NCBI RefSeq assembly: GCF_002288525.1
Contig: NZ_CP023067.1
Location: 992,001 to 1,056,000 of the forward strand
Source: Sinorhizobium sojae CCBAU 05684
Lineage (GTDB): Bacteria > Pseudomonadota > Alphaproteobacteria > Rhizobiales > Rhizobiaceae
Reading direction: 5' to 3'
DNA length: 64,000 nt
A program made the position numbers and the translations under genes. Numbering within the stretch: position 1 is the stretch's first letter; each line of letters opens with the position of its first letter. The notes under the pieces are model-generated. The model was not told where the DNA came from. It did not search any database and saw nothing but the letters and a program-made list of their open reading frames with translations. Shown here piece after piece: positions 22,966 through 31,144 of this stretch.

Positions 22966-23594
22966 TGACGCCAGAGGAAATCGAAGAGCTTTTCATAAGA
23001 GGCGCGGAGATCGACCGGCGCTTGCCCGACACCGCCCGCCCGGCACGCCTCAAGGCCCAGGCCATGCCCTATGTCCATGACTTCGACGACATGCTCGGAT
23101 GGGGAACAGACCGTCTCATCGAAGAACGGCAAGCCTTCTGGGATGCTAGATCGACGAGGATGCAGACCAAGGACGTGGCGATTTGGGAAGAGTGTATGAA
23201 CCTGATCGTCCTCGTCAGCAGGGAACGCGACCGGCGATGCCTCTGGGCCTGGTCGCGATCGAAGGCCGGCGGAATGCCTTTCAATCGCTGGTGCAAGGAT
23301 ATAGAACACATCCATCGGAACTACGGGAATGAGTGCCGGCGGCGTGCATCGACGGAAATAACGGCCCATCTTCTTCGTAACGCATTGATCGATATACACA
23401 ATTCAGAAAACAGCGCCTTGCAAGACACCCCGGAAATCGGCGATAAAAGTGCCAACATCGGAGAGACGCGCACCTACTCATGGATGGCGCCGGACGCCTT
23501 CACCAGAGAGATGCAGCCAGAGGCGCAAGACTTCACTTGGGCCAATCTCCAGAACGAACGCCGCCGCCAGCGCCAAGCGAGGAAGGCGGCATAG
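22965..23594 (+). CDS. DUF6362-like phage protein
   Basis: 209 residues from the ATG at 22965. The segment RDRRCLWAWSRSKAGGMPFN resembles the DUF6362 core (RxRxxLWAWAR...), a family near the end of early or before late regions of many alphaproteobacterial phages, possibly late regulators. It is the last gene of the early operon before the structured RNA segment. Confidence 0.65.
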   Translation: MTPEEIEELFIRGAEIDRRLPDTARPARLKAQAMPYVHDFDDMLGWGTDRLIEERQAFWDARSTRMQTKDVAIWEECMNLIVLVSRERDRRCLWAWSRSKAGGMPFNRWCKDIEHIHRNYGNECRRRASTEITAHLLRNALIDIHNSENSALQDTPEIGDKSANIGETRTYSWMAPDAFTREMQPEAQDFTWANLQNERRRQRQARKAA

Positions 23595-23676
23595 AGATCG
23601 GGGCCTTTGGCAAGCAGCCAGCAGCGGGGTTGATCGCCCGACTTTGATCCTCTTTACAGGGGTCATGAGCGAAAAG

Positions 23677-23763
23677 GCGCGGGCAGAACGCGCGGGTTCC
23701 ACCAATTCGCCACATAGGTGGCAGCAAAGGCGTGTGGTCCACCAGCCCTCCGAACGTGTGGAC
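23677..23763 (+). ncRNA. Cluster of three hairpins upstream of the ribozyme candidate
   Basis: Three perfect stems follow each other in a gene-free stretch: GCGCG/CGCGC (23677-23693), CCACC/GGTGG (23699-23721) and GTCCAC/GTGGAC (23737-23763). No open frame here is protein-like. It could be the 5' part of a larger structured phage RNA. The function is unknown. Confidence 0.4.
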
Positions 23764-23776
23764 ATCTGGCCCGGCA

Positions 23777-23829
23777 TTTACGCCTGATGAAGCCGAAAGG
23801 CAGAAACGGACTTAGGTTCGTCGCGTGGA
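23777..23829 (+). ncRNA. Candidate type I hammerhead ribozyme
   Basis: The parts occur in order. Stem I 5' strand is TTTACGC (23777-23783) and the core box CTGATGA is at 23784-23790. Stem II hairpin GCC-GAAA-GGC (23792-23801) is flanked by an A-A mismatch, then GAAA (23803-23806). Stem III is CGGAC-TTAG-GTTCG (23807-23820, 5 bp with one G-U), then U-C (23821-23822), so the cleavage triplet is GUC. Stem I 3' strand GCGTGGA (23823-23829) pairs with the 5' strand (7 bp, two G-U). Predicted self-cleavage is between 23822 and 23823. The one weak point is A-A where the hammerhead core normally has a G-C pair at the base of stem II. Confidence 0.68.
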
Positions 23830-23977
23830 GTAGCCCCAGCCGGGGAATAACTGGCTACCTAGGGAGGGCGCCAATTCGCGGCAATGCCTCACCGAGATCG
23901 GGAAGCGAGTGCCATAAGGGCCTATCACAGCCGGTTTCCGGCGTGGTGACGGATCATGCCCCGGCTTCCTGAACCCA

Positions 23978-24051
23978 TACCGGTTAGCTTAGTGGTAAAG
24001 CGTCGGTCTCCAAAACCGATTACGTGGGTTCGATTCCCGCACCGGGTGCCA
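23978..24051 (+). tRNA. Phage-encoded tRNA-Trp(CCA)
   Basis: 74 bases with encoded CCA. The anticodon stem TCGGT/ACCGA is perfect around loop CTCCAAA (anticodon CCA), the D loop is AGTGGTAA, the T arm is GTGGG-TTCGATT-CCCGC, and G73 is the tryptophan discriminator base. The acceptor stem pairs at five positions but the two outermost pairs (1-72 and 2-71) mismatch. It therefore may be weakly charged, decaying, or have an unusual end. The reverse strand gives a misleading open frame typical of tRNA genes. Confidence 0.8.
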
Positions 24052-24244
24052 ACAAGACCCGCTCCGCCTCTCACAGAAGCGCACCGTTGCGGGTTACTCA
24101 TCAGGACCGCGGCGGAGTGATGGCAAGTAGCCGAAGCGGCAGATAGCGGACGCCGGAACTGCGCCGGAAGAAGCAAACACCGCACCTCAGAGGGTATCGG
24201 TCCCGTAGGCGAATATACCGGACTGCCCGTCCTGACAATCACAG

Positions 24245-24277
24245 CCCGTCTCTGTTCGCAGGGGCGGGTTTTCGTTT
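24245..24277 (+). terminator. Strong intrinsic terminator with UUCG tetraloop
   Basis: CCCGTCTCTG pairs with CAGGGGCGGG (10 bp including two G-U) around a TTCG loop, followed by TTTTCGTTT. It ends the early/tRNA transcript 30 bases before the second methyltransferase gene. Confidence 0.85.
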
Positions 24278-24306
24278 GAGTGCATCAGTCACGAGGTGGG
24301 ATCTTT

Positions 24307-25089
24307 ATGCTTCTGCTTGGTGACTGCCTCGACGTTATACGAGGCATGGATGACGGCTGCATAGACCTGACTGTCACGTCTCCGCCCTACGACAATCTGC
24401 GCACCTATAACGGCACGCTGAACGATTGGACGCCTGAGAAGTGGAAGGCGATCATTGCTGAACTGTACCGCGTCACCAAAGAGGGAGGCGTGGTTGTCTG
24501 GGTGGTTGGAGACGCCACGGTCAAGGGAAGCGAGACTGGCACCAGCTTTCGTCAGGCGCTCCACGCGACGGAATGCGGGTTCCGGCTGCATGACACGATG
24601 ATTTATGAGAAGCAGAACCCGGTTCCTTATCATCATAACCGTTATCAGCCATGCTTCGAATATATGTTTGTATGGAGCAAGGGAAAGCCAGAATCGTTTA
24701 ACCCCATCATGGTCCCTTCAAAAGGCCTTGTGGGCGGCTCAAAGCAGAGGCTAGCCGATGGGAGAAGCGTTGCATTTAATTCAGGCGGGGCGGTTCATCC
24801 GCACAAGTACCGAACAAGTATTTGGACTTATTCGGTAGGGAGCGACAGATCTGGACATCCTGCGGTATTCCCAGAATGCCTTGCGCGCGACCACATTCTA
24901 AGCTGGTCGAACGAGGGCGATACGGTCTTCGATCCGTTCCTTGGATCGGGAACGACCGGGAAGATGGCTCTGGTCCACGGTCGGAAGTTCATCGGCATCG
25001 AGCGAGATCCGATCTACTTCGAGATAGCGAAGAAGCGTATTGCCTCATGCCCAAGCCTCAATGGCGTCCCGGCTGGTTCGGACCAATGA
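24307..25089 (+). CDS. DNA methyltransferase (N6-adenine/N4-cytosine type), second copy
   Basis: 260 residues from the ATG at 24307, preceded by AGGTGGGATC. TSPPY (residues 24-28) is the catalytic motif and DPFLGSGTTG (about 213-222) binds AdoMet. It lies behind a strong terminator, so it must have its own promoter or depend on late transcription. It is not closely similar to the methyltransferase at 18449 and appears AT-richer than its neighbours, which suggests separate acquisition. No restriction partner is seen. Confidence 0.9.
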   Translation: MLLLGDCLDVIRGMDDGCIDLTVTSPPYDNLRTYNGTLNDWTPEKWKAIIAELYRVTKEGGVVVWVVGDATVKGSETGTSFRQALHATECGFRLHDTMIYEKQNPVPYHHNRYQPCFEYMFVWSKGKPESFNPIMVPSKGLVGGSKQRLADGRSVAFNSGGAVHPHKYRTSIWTYSVGSDRSGHPAVFPECLARDHILSWSNEGDTVFDPFLGSGTTGKMALVHGRKFIGIERDPIYFEIAKKRIASCPSLNGVPAGSDQ

Positions 25090-25250
25090 CCGGCAAGCCG
25101 AAGCCAGGGAAATAGTTTTCGCAGGAGCGGACATCTCACCCGAGTCAACCGACACTTGGCACAAGGCCTTCACTCGTGGCTGTAGAAGCCAGCGCGCCGC
25201 TCCGGGGTGGCATTCCCTTCATGAACGCGCTGAAGTGGGCAAGTCGGGAT

Positions 25251-25469
25251 TCAACGCTTCTTCTCTGCCTTTTCAAGCTTCTCGTCCATCTTGGCCAAGC
25301 GGTCGCGCAACAGGGTCTGGTCTGCTCGAGCAATCGCGAGGTCGTTCTGATGCGCCTCTTTCCTGGCATCTGCGAGAAGCCGGCGCTGTTCACGGTAACG
25401 CTCGGCAGCCTCCTCGTTCGAGGCAGTCCAAGCGCGGACCTTCGCACGAAGCTTTGAGATAAACGACAT
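25251..25469 (-). CDS. Small coiled-coil protein on the minus strand
   Basis: 72 residues, nearly all charged helix (EAAERYREQRRLLADARKEA ... MDEKLEKAEKKR). A ribosome site AAGGGGG precedes the ATG. It lies opposite to its neighbours between the methyltransferase and terS. The spaces 25090-25250 and 25470-25494 hold no other gene and could include the packaging site. Confidence 0.6.
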   Translation of the reverse strand: MSFISKLRAKVRAWTASNEEAAERYREQRRLLADARKEAHQNDLAIARADQTLLRDRLAKMDEKLEKAEKKR

Positions 25470-25494
25470 GATGACCCCCTTCGAAGGTTAACTG

Positions 25495-25965
25495 ATGCCC
25501 GTCCTAAAGAACGCGCGGCACGAGAAGTTCGCCCAGGCGCTCGCCAAAGGCAAGACGGCGACGGATGCATATGCGGCCGCCGGGTACAAGGGCGATCGAA
25601 CCGCCGCATCGCGGTTGTCAACAAATGTCAACATCAGTCGACGTGTTGAAGAGATACAGGGCAGGGTGGCCGAGAGGGCCGAATGGACGGCCGCTGACAG
25701 GCTTTTAGCCCTCAAGACGATATTCGATGCCGCCGCAGAGAAAGACGCGCGTGTGGCCATCTCTGCCATTGCTGAAGCGAACAAGATGCAAGGCAGCTAC
25801 GCGCCGGCCAAACGCGAGATCACGGGCGCCAACGGCGGCCCGATCTCAACAGTCGATCTGACCAACGTGAGTGCTGATGACCTCGAACGCCTCGAAGCTC
25901 TCTTTGGTCCGCTTGCCGGTGGACCCGGCGGCGATGATGAGGGCGATACGAGCGGAGAAGGCTAG
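25495..25965 (+). CDS. terS: Terminase small subunit
   Basis: 156 residues. The start (MPVLKNARHEKFAQALAKGK, then TATDAYAAAGYKGD) is the typical Terminase_2 helix-turn-helix domain that recognises the packaging site. A helical oligomerisation part and an acidic tail follow. The end overlaps terL. Confidence 0.9.
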   Translation: MPVLKNARHEKFAQALAKGKTATDAYAAAGYKGDRTAASRLSTNVNISRRVEEIQGRVAERAEWTAADRLLALKTIFDAAAEKDARVAISAIAEANKMQGSYAPAKREITGANGGPISTVDLTNVSADDLERLEALFGPLAGGPGGDDEGDTSGEG

Positions 25966-27418
25966 GCGAGCCGCTGAATCCGAACGCGAGCGTATTGCCA
26001 AGGATGCAGAGCGTATCCGGGCGCGGTGCCAGTCGCTTGCGGGGTTCGTCCGCGAAGCCTGGCATGTGCTCGAGCCGACGCAGAAGCTGGTATGGAACTG
26101 GCATCTGGACGCGCTTTGCGCTCACCTCGAGGCGATAACCGACGGCCGGATCAATCGGCTGCTGGCAAACGTTCCGCCAGGCTCGTCTAAGTCGGTCATC
26201 GTCTCGGTCATGTGGCAGGCATGGGAGTGGGGGCCGAAGGGTCTTGCTTCCCTCCGCTACCTGACGACGGCGTTCAACGATGGCCCGGTCAAGCGCGATA
26301 CCCGCAAGTGTCGCGACCTCATCCTGTCGGAGTGGTATCGCTCGCTCTGGCCGGAAGTGAAGCTGAACCGGACGGGCGAGACATCCTTCGCCAACACATC
26401 GACAGGGACGCGGGAAGGCGTTCCCTTCGGCTCCCTGACGTCACAGCGCGGCGATCGGCTGATCATCGACGACCCGCATTCGACTGAGACCGCAGAGAGC
26501 CCGGCAGAGCGCACGGCGACGACCCGCAAGTTTCGCGAGGGTGCTCAGAACCGCCTGAACGATCAGGAAGCATCCGCCATCGTGGTCATCATGCAGCGCC
26601 TGCATGAGGAAGACGTGTCGGGTGTGATCAAGAAACTCGGCATGGACTATGTCCACCTGATGCTTCCGATGGAATTCGAGCCGGAGCGCAAGTGCGTTAC
26701 CTGCATCGGCTTCGAAGATCCGCGGACATATGACGGCGAGCTTCTGGACCCTGTCAGATTCCCGCCCGACGTTGTCGCCAACCTAAAGCGCGACATGGGC
26801 TCCTATGCATTCGCCGGCCAGTATCAACAGCGGCCCGTGCCCCGTGAAGGCGGCATGTTCAAGCGCGAATGGTTCGCCGGCAAGATCATCAGCCAGGCGC
26901 CGGCCGGAACGCGATGGGTCAGGCATTGGGACTTAGCCGCGACAAAGAAGGTCACCGCAGCGCGCACCGCCGGCGTGAAGCTCGGTCGCGCGCCTGATGG
27001 CTCGTTCATCGTCGGCCACGTCGTCAAGACCCAGGACGAGGGCAATAAGGTCAGGATGCTGATCAAGGCCACAGCGGAAGTGGATGGCAAGAGCGTCGAT
27101 ATCAGCCTCCCGCAGGATCCAGGACAGGCCGGCAAGGTGCAGGCGAAAGACATGGTCGCAATGTTGGCGGGCTGGAAGGTGACCGCCGAACCGGAAACGG
27201 GCGACAAGATCACGCGAGCCGAACCGTTCTCGAGCCAGTGCGAGGCGGGAAACGTCTATCTCGTCGCGGGTGAGTGGAATGAGGACTACCTCGACGAGCT
27301 CTGCATGTTCCCGGGCGGCTCGTTCAAAGACCAGGTCGACGGCTCGTCCGGCGCCTTCGGGAAGCTGATAAACGCACCGCGGAGCGGGCACGAAGTCGAG
27401 ATAACGGGGCTTTACTGA
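25934..27418 (+). CDS. terL: Terminase large subunit
   Basis: 494 residues from the ATG at 25934. This start gives a 32-base overlap with terS; a frame start at 25871 would overlap by 95 bases. The packaging ATPase has a Walker-A-like NVPPGSSKS (about 79-87) and Walker B LIIDDP (about 178). The C-terminal nuclease domain contains HWDLAAT and acidic residues further on. It docks on the portal and pumps DNA into the prohead. Confidence 0.93.
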   Translation: MMRAIRAEKARRAAESERERIAKDAERIRARCQSLAGFVREAWHVLEPTQKLVWNWHLDALCAHLEAITDGRINRLLANVPPGSSKSVIVSVMWQAWEWGPKGLASLRYLTTAFNDGPVKRDTRKCRDLILSEWYRSLWPEVKLNRTGETSFANTSTGTREGVPFGSLTSQRGDRLIIDDPHSTETAESPAERTATTRKFREGAQNRLNDQEASAIVVIMQRLHEEDVSGVIKKLGMDYVHLMLPMEFEPERKCVTCIGFEDPRTYDGELLDPVRFPPDVVANLKRDMGSYAFAGQYQQRPVPREGGMFKREWFAGKIISQAPAGTRWVRHWDLAATKKVTAARTAGVKLGRAPDGSFIVGHVVKTQDEGNKVRMLIKATAEVDGKSVDISLPQDPGQAGKVQAKDMVAMLAGWKVTAEPETGDKITRAEPFSSQCEAGNVYLVAGEWNEDYLDELCMFPGGSFKDQVDGSSGAFGKLINAPRSGHEVEITGLY

Positions 27419-28857
27419 TGACCGATACCGAATTCGACATCACCGCGAAGCATCCGAGCTACGACGCCTATATCGACCAGTGGCGGATGATGCGCGATGC
27501 GGTCGACGGCGAAGACTGCGTGAAGGCGCGCGACACGGTCGGGCATCAAAAGTATCTGCCGATGAAGTCCGCGATGCGGGCGATGTCCGACCAGCAGGCG
27601 AAGGAAGCCGCATACAAGGCATACAAGGACCGGGCGGAGTTTCCGGAGATCGTTTCACCCACGGTGCGCGGCTGCCTCGGGCTCATCCATTCGAAGCCGT
27701 CGGTTTATGAACTGCCGTCCAGCCTGAAGCCGCTCTTGGAGAAGGCCACCAAAGAGGGTTTGACGCTTGAGGGGCTGCACCAGCGCATCACCGCAGAATT
27801 GCTGCGTGTGGGGCGCTATGGGCTGCTGGCGGGTGTTGCGGAAGACGGTGCATTCCACATCGCCGGCTACACCACGGAAACCGTCATCAATTGGGACGTC
27901 GACGAGACGGGAAAGCTCTACTTCCTCGTCCTCGACGAATCCTCCCAGGTCCGCAACCCGGTAACGAACAAATGGGACGGCCGCGAGCAATATCGTGAAT
28001 GCCTCGTCGATACCGAGCGCGGCGTGTTCCTGTCGCGCGAATGGGTCGCGAAGGTCGTCGACGGCAAGAAGGAATGGCTCATAGGCGAGTGGGTCTCCGC
28101 CACGATCAAGGGCAAGGACGCCCTGCCGATCCTGCCGTTCACCTTCATCGACACGATGGACCTGACGACAGAGCCGGACGACATCCCTCTCTATGGCCTG
28201 GCAAAGCTCGCCTTCCGGGCCTACCGGCTTGACGCGGACTACGTCACCGCCTTGCACATGACCTCGGAGCCGACGCCTTGGGTGTCTGGCGTCAATAAGG
28301 ATGCTGCGCCGATCACGATCGGAGCTTCGAAGCTTTGGGTGCTTGAGCCGGAAGGGGCTGAGTGCGGCTTTCTCGAATTCAACGGCCCTGGCATCGCGGA
28401 GCAGGAAAAAGCGATCAAAAACACGCTCGAGCGGGCCATTATCTTCGGAGCTCAGCTTTTCGCGGACAATAAGCGGGCGGCGGAATCGGGCGAGGCATTG
28501 GAACTCCGCCTTGGCACGCAGACGTCGACGCTCACCATGATCGCCAAGGCATCGGCCGCCGGTCTCGAGCAGACACTGCGCCAGATCGCAGTGTGGAATA
28601 GCGAAGATCCTAAACAGGTCACTGTCAAGCCCAACCTCGACTTCATCGATCGGCAACTGACGCCGCAGGAGATCATGGCGCTTGTCTCCGGCTGGCAGTC
28701 GGGCGGCTACTCGCGCCTGACGCTTTACGAGAACCTGCAGCGCGGCGGTGTCGCCAACCCGGAACGCACATTCGAAGACGAAAGCGAACTGATTGCCGGC
28801 GATCCGGTGCTTGCCGGTATGACGTCGGGTGAGGGCGACAATGGCAACGGCGAATGA
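27418..28857 (+). CDS. Portal protein (DUF4055 family)
   Basis: 479 residues. It opens with HPSYDAYIDQWRMMRDAVDG and contains SPTVRGCLGLIHSKP and a long helical C-terminal half (EQEKAIKNTLERAIIFGAQL), as in DUF4055 portal-like proteins. Its ATG overlaps the terL stop and it precedes the minor head gene, the standard position of a portal. Confidence 0.88.
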   Translation: MTDTEFDITAKHPSYDAYIDQWRMMRDAVDGEDCVKARDTVGHQKYLPMKSAMRAMSDQQAKEAAYKAYKDRAEFPEIVSPTVRGCLGLIHSKPSVYELPSSLKPLLEKATKEGLTLEGLHQRITAELLRVGRYGLLAGVAEDGAFHIAGYTTETVINWDVDETGKLYFLVLDESSQVRNPVTNKWDGREQYRECLVDTERGVFLSREWVAKVVDGKKEWLIGEWVSATIKGKDALPILPFTFIDTMDLTTEPDDIPLYGLAKLAFRAYRLDADYVTALHMTSEPTPWVSGVNKDAAPITIGASKLWVLEPEGAECGFLEFNGPGIAEQEKAIKNTLERAIIFGAQLFADNKRAAESGEALELRLGTQTSTLTMIAKASAAGLEQTLRQIAVWNSEDPKQVTVKPNLDFIDRQLTPQEIMALVSGWQSGGYSRLTLYENLQRGGVANPERTFEDESELIAGDPVLAGMTSGEGDNGNGE

Positions 28858-29911
28858 GGAAGCCTTAGACGCCTCGGTGCGTCACCAGATCGGCATCCTG
28901 CGGTATTCCTCGTCGGTCGTCCGCAAGGTCGTCTCGCTGCTGAATAAGGTCGACGACCGGCTCGTCAATGAAATCGCCAGGCGCGGGGTAGGGGATCAGG
29001 GTTTTACCCAGCGCCGCCTGGAACTGCTGTTGGACTCGGTGCGCGCCATCATAGCCGAAGCCTATGGCAAGGCCACCACGGCGCTGAATGACGAACTGAA
29101 AGACCTGTCGACCTACGAGCGCGACTTTCAATTGAACATGCTCGGTCGATCTATCCCGGTTCGCTTCGACTTCATCAAGCCGACCAGCGCACAGCTTTAT
29201 GCAGCGGTGACGGCCCGCCCATTCAACGGCCTGCTGCTGCGGGACTGGTACAAGGATCTTGAGGCCGGCGCCTACCGCCGCCTTCGGGACTCAATCCGCA
29301 TGGGCTATGTCGAAGGCCGGACGACGGATCAGATCGTCAGGGACATTCGCGGCACCAGGGCGCAGCGATACAAGGACGGCATTCTCGAAATCTCCCGCAG
29401 GGGAGCCGAGGCCACCGTCCGCACGGCGATCAACCACACCGCCACCGTTGCCCGCAACGAGACGTACAAGGCGAACAGCGACGTCATCAAAGGCGTCGTC
29501 TGGGTGGCGACTCTCGATCATCGTACGACTGCGGTCTGTCGCGGTCGTGACGGCAAGGTCTATCCGCTCGACAGCGGACCCCGGCCGCCGGCGCATATCA
29601 ACTGCCGCTCCTCGACGGCCCCTGTGCTGAAGTCGTGGAAGGAAATGGGCATCAACCTCAAGGAAGCGCCGGAAGGCACGAGAGCGTCAATGGACGGTCA
29701 AGTCCCGGCGTCGATGACCTATTCGGATTGGCTGAGAAAGCAGCCGAAAGAGGTACAGGACGACATTCTCGGGGTTGCCAAGGCGAAACTGTTCCGCAGC
29801 GGCGGCTTGACCCTCGACAGGTTTGTTGACGCCAAAGGCCACGAGTATACATTAGCGGAACTCGCCAAGCGCGAGAGCGAGGCTTTTGCAAAGGCTGGCA
29901 TTGACCGATAA
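28841..29911 (+). CDS. Minor head protein (SPP1 gp7 / Mu F type)
   Basis: 356 residues from the ATG at 28841. The C-terminal domain has the family motif DHRTTAVCRGRDGKVYPL ... PPAHINCRSSTAPV with conserved Cys and His. Such proteins help head assembly or DNA ejection. It overlaps the portal end. Confidence 0.88.
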   Translation: MATANEEALDASVRHQIGILRYSSSVVRKVVSLLNKVDDRLVNEIARRGVGDQGFTQRRLELLLDSVRAIIAEAYGKATTALNDELKDLSTYERDFQLNMLGRSIPVRFDFIKPTSAQLYAAVTARPFNGLLLRDWYKDLEAGAYRRLRDSIRMGYVEGRTTDQIVRDIRGTRAQRYKDGILEISRRGAEATVRTAINHTATVARNETYKANSDVIKGVVWVATLDHRTTAVCRGRDGKVYPLDSGPRPPAHINCRSSTAPVLKSWKEMGINLKEAPEGTRASMDGQVPASMTYSDWLRKQPKEVQDDILGVAKAKLFRSGGLTLDRFVDAKGHEYTLAELAKRESEAFAKAGIDR

Positions 29912-30170
29912 ACCGCAACGCTTCCGAGTGATTCCAGGCGGCCCCGCTGGCGACGGCGAGGCAAAGCCCAAGGCATATCGCGCAAGGAAGCGTGGCGAGC
30001 CGGAAGTTCTGACCTGCAGCGTCTGCGAACAGGACACGGGCATCGCAACGGCGCTCACCTTCGAAATGAAACAGGGCCGGATGATCCGCGACGGGCAACC
30101 GTTCGGCGGGTCGAAGGTCATCTACTGCGGGTTCTGCTTGGCCCGCGGGAAGCTGACGAGGTTGGTGTGA
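29901..30170 (+). CDS. Zinc-finger-like small protein in head region
   Basis: 89 residues from a TTG start (MTDKPQRFRVIPGG); another TTG lies at 29886. Two C-x2-C knuckles (CSVC, CGFC) about 40 residues apart imply a zinc site. It overlaps the minor head gene. Role unknown. Confidence 0.68.
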   Translation: MTDKPQRFRVIPGGPAGDGEAKPKAYRARKRGEPEVLTCSVCEQDTGIATALTFEMKQGRMIRDGQPFGGSKVIYCGFCLARGKLTRLV

Positions 30171-30376
30171 GCGAGTGGCGATTGATCCACGAGAGCGACG
30201 ACTGGCCGGATTGGCAAGACGTGGGCAAGCGCGTCGAAGTCGAATTGGAAGACGGGCGCACAGTCACAGGTCTGCTCAACGCTGACACGGCCGGAAGCGA
30301 TAACCCGATATTTGAAATCGAAACCGCTGACGGGGCGTTCCCGTTCGGCTACCCGGTTCGCTGGCGCGTCATCTAA
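30167..30376 (+). CDS. Small hypothetical protein
   Basis: 69 residues from a GTG start that overlaps the preceding stop (GTGTGA). Beta-rich: WQDVGKRVEVELEDGRTVTG. No domain recognised. Confidence 0.62.
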   Translation: MSEWRLIHESDDWPDWQDVGKRVEVELEDGRTVTGLLNADTAGSDNPIFEIETADGAFPFGYPVRWRVI

Positions 30377-30392
30377 ACCTCAAGGAACATCG

Positions 30393-30995
30393 TTGCTCAC
30401 AGTTGCATGCGTCCTTCGCTCTGGCGGAGTGTATGACGCTGAGGATGTCTTGCGCCTTGAAGCCGGCGTGAGCGCGCATCTTGGCATCCCGCATCGCTTC
30501 GTCTGCCTGACCGACATGCATGTGCTCTGCGACATGGTCCCGCTCGAGGAAGGCTGGCCCGGCTGGTGGTCGAAGATGGAACTGTTCCGCGCAGATATCG
30601 CTGGCGATCTGCTCTACTTCGATCTCGACACGATCATCACCGGCGACCTGTCGGACATGGCATCGATCGGCCGCCTCGCCATCATGCGGGACGTCTACCG
30701 GCCGGACGGGCTGCAATCCTCGGTCATGTTCATTCCGGAAGCCGTGCGGAAACAGGTCTGGGAAGTCTTCACAGAGGATCCGGCGCATTACATGGCGCAA
30801 TACTCCTGCGGAGGCGATCAAGCGTTCCTCGAGCTTCTGTGGCTCGGGAAAGCGGCCATTTGGCAGGATGTTCTTCCGGGGCAAGTTCAATCCTACAAGG
30901 CGGCCCACATGGCCGAACGCGGCGTTCCCGACAACTGCCGAGCGGTGATCTTTCACGGTCGGCCGAAACCAAGAGACATCGGATGGAAACTGTAG
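30393..30995 (+). CDS. Glycosyltransferase-like protein
   Basis: 200 residues from a TTG start with CAAGGAAC upstream (MLTVACVLRSGGVYDAEDV). The fold is GT-A-like, with LLYFDLDTII containing a D-x-D metal motif near residue 77, and a later GGDQAFL segment as in GT8/galactosyltransferase-type enzymes. It probably transfers a sugar to a phage or host surface component. It starts a cassette with an FkbM methyltransferase inside the head module. Confidence 0.75.
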   Translation: MLTVACVLRSGGVYDAEDVLRLEAGVSAHLGIPHRFVCLTDMHVLCDMVPLEEGWPGWWSKMELFRADIAGDLLYFDLDTIITGDLSDMASIGRLAIMRDVYRPDGLQSSVMFIPEAVRKQVWEVFTEDPAHYMAQYSCGGDQAFLELLWLGKAAIWQDVLPGQVQSYKAAHMAERGVPDNCRAVIFHGRPKPRDIGWKL

Positions 30996-31144
30996 TGCGC
31001 TTCAAGGTGCTCAAAGCCCGTATACCGGTCGTCCCGCGCTTCTGGTGGCATGTCGCAGGCCGTCGTCTTTTCGACAGGTCGGTTTCGCCGCGCATCAAAG
31101 CTATGTGGAAACTCGGCGCATACAATACCGAGGTGGCGCGATGA
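30983..31144 (+). CDS. Small basic hypothetical protein
   Basis: 53 residues (METVVRFKVLKARIPVVPRF), basic, overlapping the glycosyltransferase stop by 13 bases and ending in an ATGA overlap with the FkbM gene. Confidence 0.6.
   Translation: METVVRFKVLKARIPVVPRFWWHVAGRRLFDRSVSPRIKAMWKLGAYNTEVAR

Noticed and set aside
23640-23720. A second tRNA suggested by the segment near GGGTTCCACCAATTCGCCA
   Set aside because: No T-arm or acceptor pairing can be made; it folds instead as simple hairpins.
23925-24242. 106-codon minus-strand frame over the phage tRNA
   Set aside because: It is the reverse-strand reading of tRNA-Trp and its flanks, a well-known false gene type.
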